Positions 48,221 through 57,340 of a stretch of DNA of 57,340 nt are shown here, piece after piece. The notes under the pieces were generated by a model. That model had not been told where the DNA came from. It saw nothing but the letters and a program-made list of their open reading frames with translations, and made no database searches. This DNA comes from Symbiodinium natans (lineage: Eukaryota > Sar > Dinophyceae > Suessiales > Symbiodiniaceae). The first letter of the stretch is position 1, and each line of letters begins with the position of its first letter. A program made the position numbers and the translations under genes. The stretch spans positions 1 through 57,340 of the forward strand of contig CAJNDS010000862.1 of the NCBI GenBank assembly GCA_905221605.1. Direction: 5' to 3'.

Positions 48221-48975
48221 ATGATTGCAACCCACTGGACTCACCTCGCAGGGCATCGTAGGGGCGAGGTCGATGCCGACGGCTACCTTCTCAACGGCAC
48301 GGGAATCCTCGAGCGTGGCGAAAACGCGGAGAACGTCTATGCCATGGAGGCCCAGAGGGCCGGCGCCCGGATTTTCTCCGCGAACGTGGACACCGCTTGG
48401 GATGCGATCATGGTCGCCAAGCACGGCGACATCTTTACGGCCAGGAAGCTGCTGATGGACCAGAGGGTTGACAGGATCGAGGGTTTGGAGGTTCCTGAGC
48501 ACTCCGGGGCTTCGAACCAGGGGGTTTGGGCGGGAAGTCGGGTGCGTGGCAACGTGACTTGATCATGGTGGGGTAACTTTTTACATCTTTTTTAAGGGTA
48601 CTTATAAAGTTCAATAAGGAATTGCACTTTAAGTGTTTAATACTATCCCAATCATGAACTAGGTGAGGTACATCCAGGACCAGGACGTGGATGCCGTCAT
48701 CGGTGGCTGCACCGAAGTGGGCCTTGCCCCCTTGGCCGCCTTGTGAGCTTTGTTTTACAGACTTGACTTGTGTGAACAAGAGCCCATCAACATGGTTGAA
48801 CCTGTAGAGGGTTCTCAAAAAAATAAGGCTTTAAGCCAAGAAGATCTTGATTCCATCTCTTCTCCCGGCTCCATCGCCTTCGTGGACTCGGGGGCGGTCA
48901 TGGCCGAGGTCTTGGCGAAGAAGGCGTTGGCCAGAGGCGGCGCCATCTCCCTCTGCGACGAGGCCCCGTCAAGGT
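48221..48975 (+). CDS. Racemase-like gene fragment, three possible exons
   Basis: The first frame (48221-48562) reads DADGYLLNGTGILERGENAE and EAQRAGARIFSANVDTAWDA. A second piece (48664-48748) reads RYIQDQDVDAVIGGCTEVGL, which has the GCTE motif with the catalytic Cys of the Asp/Glu racemase family. A third (about 48820-48975) reads SIAFVDSGAVMAEVLAKKAL, like that family's C-terminal strand-helix. Racemases of this family invert amino-acid stereocentres with two cysteines; the first cysteine is not seen here. The first frame may belong to something else. The introns are A/T-rich. This is probably a partial gene. Confidence 0.35.
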
Positions 48976-49268
48976 AGCTCCGAACGCGCCGGCGCCGTGG
49001 CTTGAAGAAGGGCGGAGGGACGGAAATGATGAGTGTGGTGCTTAGCTTGGCCGACCTGGCGATAGCTGCTAGCAGATACACTCGTGATGCGTAGGCCTCG
49101 GGGTGAGGAGTACGCCAAAGCTAGGCCACAAGCTGAGGCAGAGTCCGGGCAAAGCCCGAGGCTTTTCTTAGCCGTCGTAGCCAGAGACTGAAAAAGTTCA
49201 TGTCGGCATCCAAGCGCAAACCTTAGGCTCTTCGCTGATGATGATGATGATGATGATGATGATGGCGG

Positions 49269-49300
<32 letters not shown>

Positions 49301-49950
49301 TTGTTGTTCGAGATCTCGGCAAAATTATCTGTCGTCGGCCGGTTGAACAAATTCCCCTTCACAGGTTTGGGGGATGGTCGTTCCAGCATTTTCCAGGTGT
49401 GGCAGTTTTGTGGTTCGGACAGCTCCATTTAGGGTTCAGGATTCACGGTTCAGGGTTTAGGGTTTATGGACTTTCGCGGCCGTGAAGGCGCCGACGTTGT
49501 GAAGGTGCTGGCACGGGACGAAGCCCTCTTCTTGACCTGATGGTTCCAGGATTCCTAGTTGAGGCTTAGCGTTCAGGGTTCAGGGTTCAGGGTTTAGTTC
49601 AGTGCCTGTGACTTCAGAGCACTTGCGAACCCTAAACCTCAGACCCCAAGCAGTCAACTTTTGGAAGCTTGGGATTCATGGATGGAGAATTTCGAGGCTC
49701 CGACTTACGGCGTTGAGTTTCAACACATCCTGAAAAAGCCCAGCCGAGCAGCAACCCTGAGCCCGAATCCACCACCCGGAACCCCCTTAACCCCCTCCCC
49801 CCCCCCACGTCTGCTGCAAAAAGCAACCTGTCTAGATTAATCAATTGACGGATTATGCTGTCCACGCAGCAGGCCGGTGCATTTTTCCAAACATTGTGTG
49901 GCCCAGCAGGCAAAGCGTAGGTGCGATTCTTTGTTGTTTTTCTGGCCGCC
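48976..49950. other. Spacer with a (GAT)n microsatellite and telomere-like tracts
   Basis: (GAT)n runs from 49237 to 49300, interrupted by GGCGGT at 49263-49269, and produces poly-Met or poly-Ile/Ser frames that are artefacts. TTCAGGG/TTTAGGG units lie at 49425-49467 and 49570-49597. A poly-C run is at 49796-49807. From about 49815 the sequence is shared with 56780 onward. Confidence 0.6.
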
Positions 49951-50345
49951 ATGGCCGGGAGTGGATTGGAGGTCGTTGTGGGAACTCCTTCTGAAGTCTC
50001 GAAAGAATCTTCGCAGGATTCCCTGGATTTTTTCGAGGGTCTCGTCGAGGTCGTGAGCCAGATGAAACTTGTCTGAGATGGAAAGCTCTAACCCTCTTTT
50101 GTGCGCTACGTACCAATCCCCTTGCAGCAAAAGCCGACAGTTAACCTGGCCCCCCAACCTCAAAGCCTCATGCCACGTCCCTTGAAAAAAACTCAGCCAG
50201 TGAGGAAAGCCGTCAGGCCGGACATTGTGCGAGGGATCCCCGTTTATCGTGTGTTGCAGCGCATGCCGCGCAAGTGGTTGGCAGGAGAGAGGAGGAAGTT
50301 TTATGGACTCAGTGACTATGATTAAACCCTATAAATTTATTTATG
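49815..50345 (+). repeat. Direct repeat partner of 56785-57310
   Basis: The two copies share the 5' flank (CTGTCTAGATTAATCAATT versus ATGTCTAGATTCATAAATT, ACGGATTATGCTG), both exons, the intron and the start of the 3' flank (ACCCTATAAAT). Identity is highest in exon two. They are 7 kb apart in the same orientation. Confidence 0.85.
49951..50325 (+). CDS. Small spliced gene, intact copy
   Basis: Exon one (49951-50070) reads MAGSGLEVVVGTPSEVSKES to VVSQMKL. A 57-bp intron (GTCTGA...CCTTGCAG, 50071-50127) follows. Exon two (50128-50325) reads QKPTVNLAPQPQSLMPRPLK and ends with AVRPDIVRGIPVYRVLQRMP and WLAGERRKFYGLSDYD. The joined protein has 105 residues: an acidic head and a basic, conserved-looking tail. 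Evidence for coding is the second copy at 56926-57286, which has the same splice sites and mostly silent changes in the tail. No known family is recognised. Confidence 0.6.
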
Positions 50346-50731
50346 GTCTGTATGAAAATATTTCTGCACTATAGTACCAAAACCCTATTGAAGATTCTTA
50401 AGGCCCTTGTATGGATAGCTGAGGGTTTTGTTTTGGGGCTCATTTTGCACTTTCTTTCTTGCGGCTAAAAAGCAAACCTTGCAGACCCTAAACCTTGCAT
50501 GTACTCTCATAGTGCTTGGAAAAACCCTAAACGCTAATCCCTAAACCCTAAACCCTAAACCCGAACCCCAAAACCCTAAACCCTAAATTCCCACCCAGGC
50601 CTGCTTAGGCCGTACCCGCCCTTGTCTAGGGTGCCTGGACCCAGAACTACACCCCCACTAACACCATCGCTTGGAGCTACTATGCAAAACTTTCGCCCAA
50701 AACTACGGACACAAACCCTGTACAATTTCTA
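50326..50731. other. Spacer with CCCTAAA units
   Basis: Telomere-like CCCTAAA units lie at 50523-50590. The rest has no gene signal. The heptamer array begins at 50732. Confidence 0.4.
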
Positions 50732-51424
50732 TAAAGCCTAAAGCCTAAAGCCTAAAGCCTAAAGCCTAAAGCCTAAAGCCTAAAGCCTAAAGCCTAAAGC
50801 CTAAGCCTAAAGCCTAAAGCCTAAAGCCTAAAGCCTAAAGCCTAAAGCCTCAAGCCTCAAGCCTCAAGCCTCAAGCCTCAAGCCTCAAGCCTCAAGCCTC
50901 AAGCCTCAAGCCTCAAGCCTCAAGCCTCAAGCCTCAAGCCTCAAGCCTCAAGCTTACAGCCTACAGCCTACAGCCTAAAGCCTACAGCCTACAGCCTACA
51001 GTCTGGAGCCTAGAGCCTGGAGCCTGGAGCCTGGAGTCTGGACCCCAGAGCCCTAGAGCCTAGAGCCTAGAGCGAGCCTAGAGCCTACTAGAGCCTGGAG
51101 ATTGGAGTTTAGAGCCTAGAGCCCAGAGCCCAGAGCCTCGAGCCTGGAGCCTCGAGAGCTAGAGCCTAGAGCCTAGAGCCTAGAGCCTAGAGCCTAGAGC
51201 CTAGAGCCTAGAGCCTAGAGCCTAGAGCCTCCTAGAGCCTAGACCCTAGACCCTAGACCCTAGACCCTAGACCCAGACCCTAGACCCTAGACCCTAGACC
51301 CTAGACCCTAAACCCTAAACCCCAAACCCCAAACCCTAAACCCTAAACCCTAAACCCTAAACCCTAAACCCTAAACCCTAAACCCTAAACCCTAAACCCT
51401 AAACCCTAAACCCTAAACCCTAGG
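50732..51424 (-). repeat. Heptamer array that drifts block by block into telomere repeats
   Basis: About 99 units of 7 bp run without a break. In order they form blocks of AAAGCCT (50732-50850), CAAGCCT (50851-50952), ACAGCCT (50955-51000), GGAGCCT/GGAGTCT (51003-51040), AGAGCCT (51046-51245), AGACCCT (51243-51308) and AAACCCT (51309-51424), the telomere-type unit. Neighbouring blocks differ by a single base. Confidence 0.95.
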
Positions 51425-51434
51425 CCAGCCAAGG

Positions 51435-53957
51435 TGAGGTGGCGTCTGAGCATCTGGATGAGTTCTGGTCTCATAGCTGGCGCACCATGGCCTGGCTCAA
51501 GTATGTCAACATCCTCTTCCTGAACCTTAGGGATCCTTTGGAAACATTTTTTCCCGTTTTTTGGGTACTTTCATTCCAGTTTTTTGGGTACTTTCATTCC
51601 GAAGAAACAAATAGAATCAACAATTCTGCTAGGGCTCCAAGTTCAGTATAGGAACAACGGCTTTCCCGCGTTCGTGGTTGCCGCTCTTTGTGCCTGTGCA
51701 GCTTTCTCCGCAGCTGTGTCAGGCATCTTGCCGATACAGCGCGAGCCTTATCAAGTAAGCATCGCACATGCATGGTGCACCATAGCTGGCACCCTTGGCT
51801 ACTACGTGACCCTTTTCCTCTGGAAGAGCAGGACGCCAGTCTGAACCCCGGGGCCGCTCCAGTAACTATGACAACAAGATATGGCACGGATTGAAGTGCT
51901 AGTTGCCAAGACCGAACCTAGATGCTCCTACAGAAAGGGACATGTGCCTTAATTGCTGGTATATCTACCCCCCATTCAGAAGGTATACAGGTTACTTTAG
52001 GTAGACCCAAAGCCCTAAACCCTAAACCCAAAACGGGAAAACAGGGAGAGCCCCCAAACTTGTTAGAAGCTATCATTTGGGGTTTGCCGAACTGAGATCG
52101 ACAAGTGCATTCGCGAGGGTGAGGGGCAAAAACGTTTTGGGGTTTCAGAGTTCATCATGTGTGCCTTATCTTTTTTGGCGTGAAGCCTGTTTTTGACCAT
52201 GTCGCTGGCCATTCCGCTCGGTAGGAAAATGGCTTTCCTTGATGTCGCCTGCATCAGCCAGACTGACGAAGCGCTGAAGGGTGTCGGCTTGATTAGCGCC
52301 TCAACACTCATTTGGGCTTTCGAGATTACCTTACCAAGAATGCTCGCGGCGGGGGTTTAGGGTTTAGGGGGGCTGTTCAAGCCAGCACCCTGAATGCTCA
52401 ACAAGTCCAGAGCCCGCTTCTTCCCTGAGATCCGAGGCATGGGTGCCTTTCTGCGATGCTTCTTCTTCGGGACCAAGAGCCGTTTTTTCTTTGACCATGG
52501 GGGCTTACGGGACTCTGCGTACTTTGCTGGGGAAGGTTCTGCTTTTTGTTTATGGCCTTGTTGTGAAGGGCAGCGTGCTACCCTATGAATGACTTGTGCT
52601 TATGCTCTTGTAATGCAGCATCGCAACTTCGAGTTCTAGCACTTTCTTCAGAGGTTCGAAGTCGCTGCTCGTCCTTTGGGATGAGACATGGATCATGAGA
52701 ATGTGGTGCGTGTTCGACACCAGGTGCTTTGTGGCAAGGTTGTGCGCTTGCATGTAACAGAAAAAAACAGCATCCAAAGCAATCTCGAGTACTGTTCTGT
52801 AGTGTTAGTACCTCATGCCTTAAGAAACGCAGCTAACAAGTTTTCAGCCTTCTAGGTTCCCAATTTGACATTGCAGCCGCAGTAATATAAGGAGATGGCA
52901 GGTTTCTTACACAGCAAAGGGCCTTGCGCAGACAAGTCGGTGCTGGTTTGCCCAGTATTCACGGGCCCCGCGCTTGTTTTGGCCCACCTGGGTCTCAGCG
53001 TGCTCCTGCTTACATTGTTCTGTACGGGCCTGCCTTTTTATCCATGGGCTGGAGTCTTCGCATCTGCAATGTTGTTCCCGTGCCTGCTGCTCCTTGCCCG
53101 TGTGGTGATTCACCACTGTCGAAGCATTGATGCGATTCAATGTCAAGTCCGTCATTTCACGGTTCAACAGTGCTCGTGTACCTGCTGTGGCTGCGGTCAC
53201 ATGGATGCCAACGGCAGCACAATGAACTGTGACCGCCTCATCATCCTTCGTTGCATTTCTGCTTGGTTCGGGTCTGTGGCAAGCTTCGAATCCCTCGTTC
53301 GGACCCGGCTTTTGAAGGCTTTGGTCTACCAGCTTGCAAATCAGGCGTTCTCCTATTGGCGCATCGTGCAGGCGGCAAGCCCAGTTGCGTTTGCCGTATT
53401 GGACCTGCTTTACTGGCACTATCCGGACAAGATCGTAATAGTACTGGAAGCGACGCTGAAATCTGCAACTTATCTCTTCTGTGTGGTTCCATGCCTAGCT
53501 CAGCTTCTACTTCGCCTGGCCTACAGAATACGCAACCTTGGACACAGCAAGCTGGCACAGTGGCTGCTTTCTGCTGTGCTCGTGGCCGCACTGCGTCATC
53601 GTTGGCACACATTTTCCGGTTTGCTGTACCATATTTGCTCTTGCTCTAGCTACGTAGCAGAAGAGTTGGCGAGTTTAGGGACAGCACATGACAGCACTCA
53701 AGGCAGCGTCGCTGCTTTATGGCGCCTACTTCTTTTGCGAAAGCGCTCTTCGCAGCCTGTCCTCGGATACTTTTGGGCAATTCGTGCCTGCGGACCTTGC
53801 GTTGCTGACAGTGATGGGTACAGCCACCGTGGCTCTGTGGAGGTGCATGCCCGCGGTTGAGATGATTGAGACGCCCCAAGATCCCGCAGGGGGATCAGAG
53901 CCTGCCTCACCCACAGCTCCAGTTTTTGCTGCGCCTGGAACGAGCCTGAGTCTGTGA
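51435..53957 (+). CDS. TIR-like membrane protein, multi-exon, probably frameshifted
   Basis: Scattered exons on one strand spell a family I recognise from dinoflagellate genomes. They are VASEHLDEFWSHSWRTMAWL (51439-51524), then FPAFVVAALCACAAFSAAVS with AWCTIAGTLGYYVTLFLWKS (51648-51840), then MAFLDVACISQTDEALKGVG (about 52209-52290), then KSLLVLWDETWIMRMWCVFD (about 52640-52735), and then a long exon from 52905 (FLHSKGPCADKSVLVCPVFT) with four or more hydrophobic helices. The order (Asp..Ser-His-x-Trp, Phe-Leu-Asp, Leu-Val-Leu-Trp and Trp-Cys-Val-Phe) resembles a TIR fold with membrane segments inserted. The long exon changes frame near 53650-53690 and then reads ALKAASLLYGAYFFCESALR to APGTSLSL, stop 53955-53957. 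Role and partners are unknown. Confidence 0.5.
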
Positions 53958-55100
53958 GCATTTTTCTTCTAAAATTTTCCAGACAGGCGCAGATCACAGT
54001 CCTGCACAAACACTAAAGTGAGGGTTCAGTGGTGCCACACCTCGACCTTGAATCGTAGTTTCGTTTTTTTTGTTCGTAGAATCCATGAAGCTTTAAGGAA
54101 TCCAGCACCAAGAACACAAACTAGTGGTCTAGGCAGCAATGACGTGGACACGCCCGCAGCGCGGAAAAACTCATCAAAATCGACAAGCCTGCTTAAGTTC
54201 TTCTGGGTTGAGGGATCAGGAGGGTTGGGGCTTTAGGGTGGGGCTCTTTTTGTTGGCATTCTTCTTTTTTAAAAGGGGGCTCTTTTTTTGAGGCTCTATG
54301 TTGTCTTAGAAAGAGAGGGAAACTTGTATTTTCCTCAGTTTTCTCTCTCTCGCTCTCTTTCTTAGTAGGAAAACCCTCTACTTTCTGCGCATTTCCATAG
54401 AAAGAAAGAAAGGAATCAACCCCACACCCTTGTTTCTAGGGAACCGAAGAATGGACCCTTGTTATGTATATACTGTATATAGATACCTAGGTGGGGCTTT
54501 GCTTCAACGTTAGCACTTTATATGAGTGTTGGGGTTCCTCTAATTTCAAATTAAGGGAGCTAGAAGTTCAACTTGTTAAGTTCAACTTTTTATGGGGGAG
54601 TTAAAGAGCAACCAAGTTATATAGAGCTTCTATAACAGGGGCTCGACATTAAGAGCCTATGCTCGGGACCCTACATTAGAAAGCTGAAGCATCTTTTTTC
54701 TCTTTTTTAAAATGTTTGTTTGCGAGGTTCAGGGTTTAGGGGTTGCTAGATATTTTACTAGGAAAACCTTTCTTTTCTCTAGATTCTAATAGGGAAACCT
54801 CTATTTTCTGTGTGTTTCAATAGGCAAGCCTATATTTTCTGTAGATTGAGTCGTGCAAGCTTGCTTCAAACATACCCCAAGTCAATAAGGATTCGAGCTG
54901 AGCTAGTCGACGTCCCATGCAAGTTTAGAAAGAAATCGTACGAGAAGTAGTACGAAGCTTGTGACAATATACGGGATCCTAGTACAGTATGACGGTGGTT
55001 TTTCTTCGGGAAAGCTTGCAGGTTTCACTTCGCATGAACAAAGCAACGCTACGGGCAAAACCAAAGCAGCAGAGCTCGAACGAATACGGAGTCGAGCAAA
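53958..55100 (+). other. Spacer with an introner-like sequence
   Basis: 54503-54605 (TTAGCACTTTAT, GTTGGGGTTCCTC, AAGGGAGCTAGAAGTTCAAC) resembles the insert of the 46.2-kb intron. No target duplication is clear here. Repeats of GGAAA(A)CC(T)...CTATTTTCT(G) lie at 54765-54845. No gene is supported. Confidence 0.45.
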
Positions 55101-55670
55101 ATGAATAAGAATCCTACGATGAATTTAGGGTTTAGGGTTTAGGGTTTAGGGTTTAGGGTTTATGACTCCAACATAAAGGGAGCACAGGTGTCTCTTCGGG
55201 AAGATTAAGGAAGCCGTGCCAAAATCAATAAGGATTCGAGCAGCGAAAGGCACTATGAATCCTATAAGAATACAGAGAATGGAGGTTTCCCTAAACCGTA
55301 AACCCTAAACCCTAAACCCCAAACCCTAAACCCCAAACCCTCAACCCTAGGGTTTTCCGAGGCAAAGCCACGAACATGGACCAAGCAAAGTCCCCACGTA
55401 AAAGGCCCCGAAAAGAAGACCCCAAACAAATGCCCCTAGGCCTTATGCAGCACAAAGCCGACGGCACAGCAAGAGAGAACAAGGGTTTAGGGTTTAGGGG
55501 TTTAGGGGTTTAGGGTTTAGGGTTTAAACCCTAGGGTTCAGGGTTTGGGTTAAGGGGTTAAGGGGTTAAGGGGTTTAGGGGTTTAGGGGTTTAAGGGTTT
55601 AGGGGTTTAGGGGTTTAGGGGTTTAGGGGTTTAGGGTTTAGGGTTTAGGGTTGAGGGTTTAGGGCAACGA
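55101..55670 (+). repeat. Interstitial telomere-like arrays in both orientations
   Basis: TTTAGGG units lie at 55126-55162 and CCCTAAA/CCCCAAA at 55292-55350. A longer plus-oriented tract runs over 55484-55664 with 8-bp TTTAGGGG and TTAAGGGG variants. Head-to-head orientation around 55525 (TTTAAACCCTAGGGTTCAG) is seen. Confidence 0.9.
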
Positions 55671-56780
55671 CGGCACGGGAAAAAAAAGCGCGCCTAGGCC
55701 GTACGCGGCCAAAACATTGAAAGCAGGGCCGCCTAGTGCTCACGCGGCCAAAAACGACGGCACAGAAAACAAAACATCGCGTCCCGATCCTAGCAAGCGT
55801 GTCTGTTTTTTTTTGCTTTGCCGCCGCTGATTCGCTGCCAGCATTCCCCTGGAGAAGCGACCGCACAGGAAAAACCGAGAAGTCCGAGAAAAACGGCTGC
55901 ACAACAAAAAAGGCGGCAGAGGAAAAAAGAAAACACCTCGGCCACCACTAAAGCGAATCACCAAGTCAGAACCCAGCCCTTCCCGCTCAAGCCTTCATGC
56001 GGACCCCTAGACCAAACCCTAAGTGCGTCAACCCTTCCAGTTTCAGAAAACCTCCCAAGCCCGACTACTCTCCCAGTATCTACCCGAATCTACCCCCCCC
56101 CCCCCTCCCTCCCGGACGAAAACAAGCCTCAAAACCTCTATAAAGCCTTGCCTTCGTTTGCAGCTTCAACAACCCTAAATCCTAAACCCGAGAAGTCCGA
56201 CCAACCCTACAAGGGCGGAATAGAGAGACTTCCTCTCTCTTGAGCTGACAGGCGTTCTCTGTGCCTGCTTGGCCGGTCCTCTACGCGAGGTTATTGTCTA
56301 CGACCCCGCAGCCCTGAACCCCAAGCCATAAACCCTAAACCCAAAAAACCCTAAAAACCCAAAAAACCCTAAAAACCCTAAACACCCTAAACCCTAAACC
56401 CTGACCTCGTTTCTAAAGGCGCCTTTAAAGACTCTTACTGTGCTGCCAGGGGGTCTCAGCCTCAACCTGATCCACCCAAAACCCTAACCTTACAAACCCT
56501 AAAACCAAAGCCTTTGAAACCTAGAACCTTTGAAGCCTGAAGCCCCAAAAAAAGCCCCCCCCCCCCAACCCAAGCGACCAGGGGAGCCTCTTCGCCAGGC
56601 TGTAGAACTCTTTAGGGTTTAGGGTTGAGGGTTTAAGCCCGAAACTGTTTCGTTTCCGTGGGCTATGTGTGCTGGGCCTGGCTCAATGAGGAGCAGCCGA
56701 TGCAGTATCTTCTTGTGAACAAAGCCAGCGTGACCTTTCCCCAGACCCATGCCTCAGCTGATGCGACTCCTGCAGTTCTT
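55671..56780. other. Spacer, no secure gene
   Basis: Overlapping basic frames (55645-56243) have no motif. A poly-C run is at 56095-56107, CCCTAAA-type units at 56325-56402 and a second poly-C at 56558-56568. Nothing else is recognised. Confidence 0.35.
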
Positions 56781-56925
56781 AGCCCTGCTGCAAAAACAAC
56801 ATGTCTAGATTCATAAATTCACGGATTATGCTGGCCACGCAGAAGGCCGGTACATTTTCTGAACATTGTGTGGCCCAGCGGGCAAAAGCATATTTGTGCG
56901 ACTCTTTGTTGTTTTTCTGGCCGCC

Positions 56926-57286
56926 ATGGGATTGGAGGTCGTCGTGGGGACTCCTTCTGAAATCTCCGAAGAATCTTCGCACTCCAAAGAGTTGGCGCTC
57001 TTTCAGAGCCTCTTACAGGTTGTGACCCAGATGAAACTTGTCTGAGATGGAAAGCTCCAACCCTCTTTGTGTTGCTACATACCAACCCCCTTGCAGCAAA
57101 AGCCGAAAGTTAACCTGGTCCCTCAGCCTCAAAGCCTTGTGCCACGTCCCTTGGAGAACTCAGCCAGTGAGGAAAGCCGTCAGGCCCGACATTGTGCGAG
57201 GGATCCCCGTTTATCGTGTGTTGCAGCGCATGCCGCGCAAGTGGTTGGCGGGAGAGCGGACGGAGTTTTATGGACTCAGTGACTAG
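56926..57286 (+). pseudogene. Second copy of the small spliced gene, frameshifted
   Basis: Exon one (56926-57039) reads MGLEVVVGTPSEISEESSHS to VVTQMKL. The intron (57040-57096) is again 57 bp with the same GTCTGA and TTGCAG ends. Exon two reads QKPKVNLVPQPQSLVPRPLE, but two bases are missing (GAGA where the other copy has AAAAAA). The frame after that is lost, although downstream bases still encode VRPDIVRGIPVYRVLQRMPR in the shifted phase. It is most likely a decayed copy or an allele-specific error. The direct repeat begins at about 56785, upstream of the start. Confidence 0.55.
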
Positions 57287-57340
57287 ACCCTATAAATCCT
57301 AAGCCCTGCATAAACATACATATGTACCATAGTACCAAAA

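Noticed and set aside
49238-49432. Poly-Met frame
   Set aside because: It is the translation of a (GAT)n microsatellite.
51309-51424. Chromosome end (telomere)
   Set aside because: The CCCTAAA block is short, continues into variant heptamers on one side and a gene on the other. Similar arrays in both orientations occur throughout the window.
54503-54625. A second introner with target duplication
   Set aside because: Sequence similarity to the 46.2-kb intron is visible, but no flanking duplication or open exons could be identified, so it is noted only as a relative.
55736-56243. Overlapping basic frames as a gene
   Set aside because: No motif, no second copy and A-rich composition; they are most likely chance openings.

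Overview
The window looks like nuclear DNA of a dinoflagellate, most likely of the Symbiodiniaceae type. The reasons are dense TTTAGGG/CCCTAAA interstitial telomere-like tracts, genes cut into many short exons whose best joins often need GC (or GA) as well as GT donors with AG|G acceptors, long runs of genes on one strand, a LINE reverse transcriptase of the kind abundant in dinoflagellates, and lineage-specific families. I see no rRNA, tRNA, bacterial operon or CRISPR array. Exon joins were made by eye from reading-frame continuity.

Layout. Positions 1-100 hold the 3' end of a gene that runs in from the left. Positions 436-3408 and 33404-36425 are two highly similar 3-kb inverted arms. Each arm carries the same 181-residue gene, the same small repeat-rich acidic gene and an array of an 18-bp palindrome. 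The 30 kb between them holds a coiled-coil protein with a C-terminal PARP-like ADP-ribosyltransferase domain (3.8-6.5 kb), a tyrosine recombinase (7.5-8.3 kb, minus), two small genes (11.4-13 kb), a tandemly duplicated zinc-binding/coiled-coil gene (14.2-15.8 kb), a proline-rich gene made of repeated exon-intron modules (16.6-18.2 kb), a large multi-exon gene of unknown function (18.5-25.6 kb), a C5 cytosine DNA methyltransferase in several exons (26.6-28.8 kb) and a DDE/DUF7869-like transposase-type gene (29.4-32.9 kb). 

Right of the arms, 36.4-39 kb is packed with the palindromic repeat, which also forms the inverted termini of a small cassette around a 123-residue gene. Next come a zinc-binding protein gene, a broken relative of the coiled-coil gene, a ~150-bp T-rich tandem repeat and a truncated LINE reverse transcriptase (42.5-43.5 kb). 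These are followed by a conserved-looking gene of unknown function (44.2-45.4 kb), a small gene interrupted by a 101-bp intron with a 12-13-bp target duplication (46.1-46.4 kb), a racemase-like fragment (48.2-49 kb), a small spliced gene present twice (49.95 and 56.9 kb), a 690-bp array of drifting telomere-like heptamers and a TIR-like membrane protein gene (51.4-54 kb).

How the parts may work together is inference. The recombinase, methyltransferase, ADP-ribosyltransferase and DDE-like gene between inverted arms could be cargo and machinery of one large composite mobile element, or several elements accumulated in a palindromic duplication. Both recombination-type genes carry a single frameshift in this copy, so the structure as read is probably not autonomous unless those are sequencing errors.
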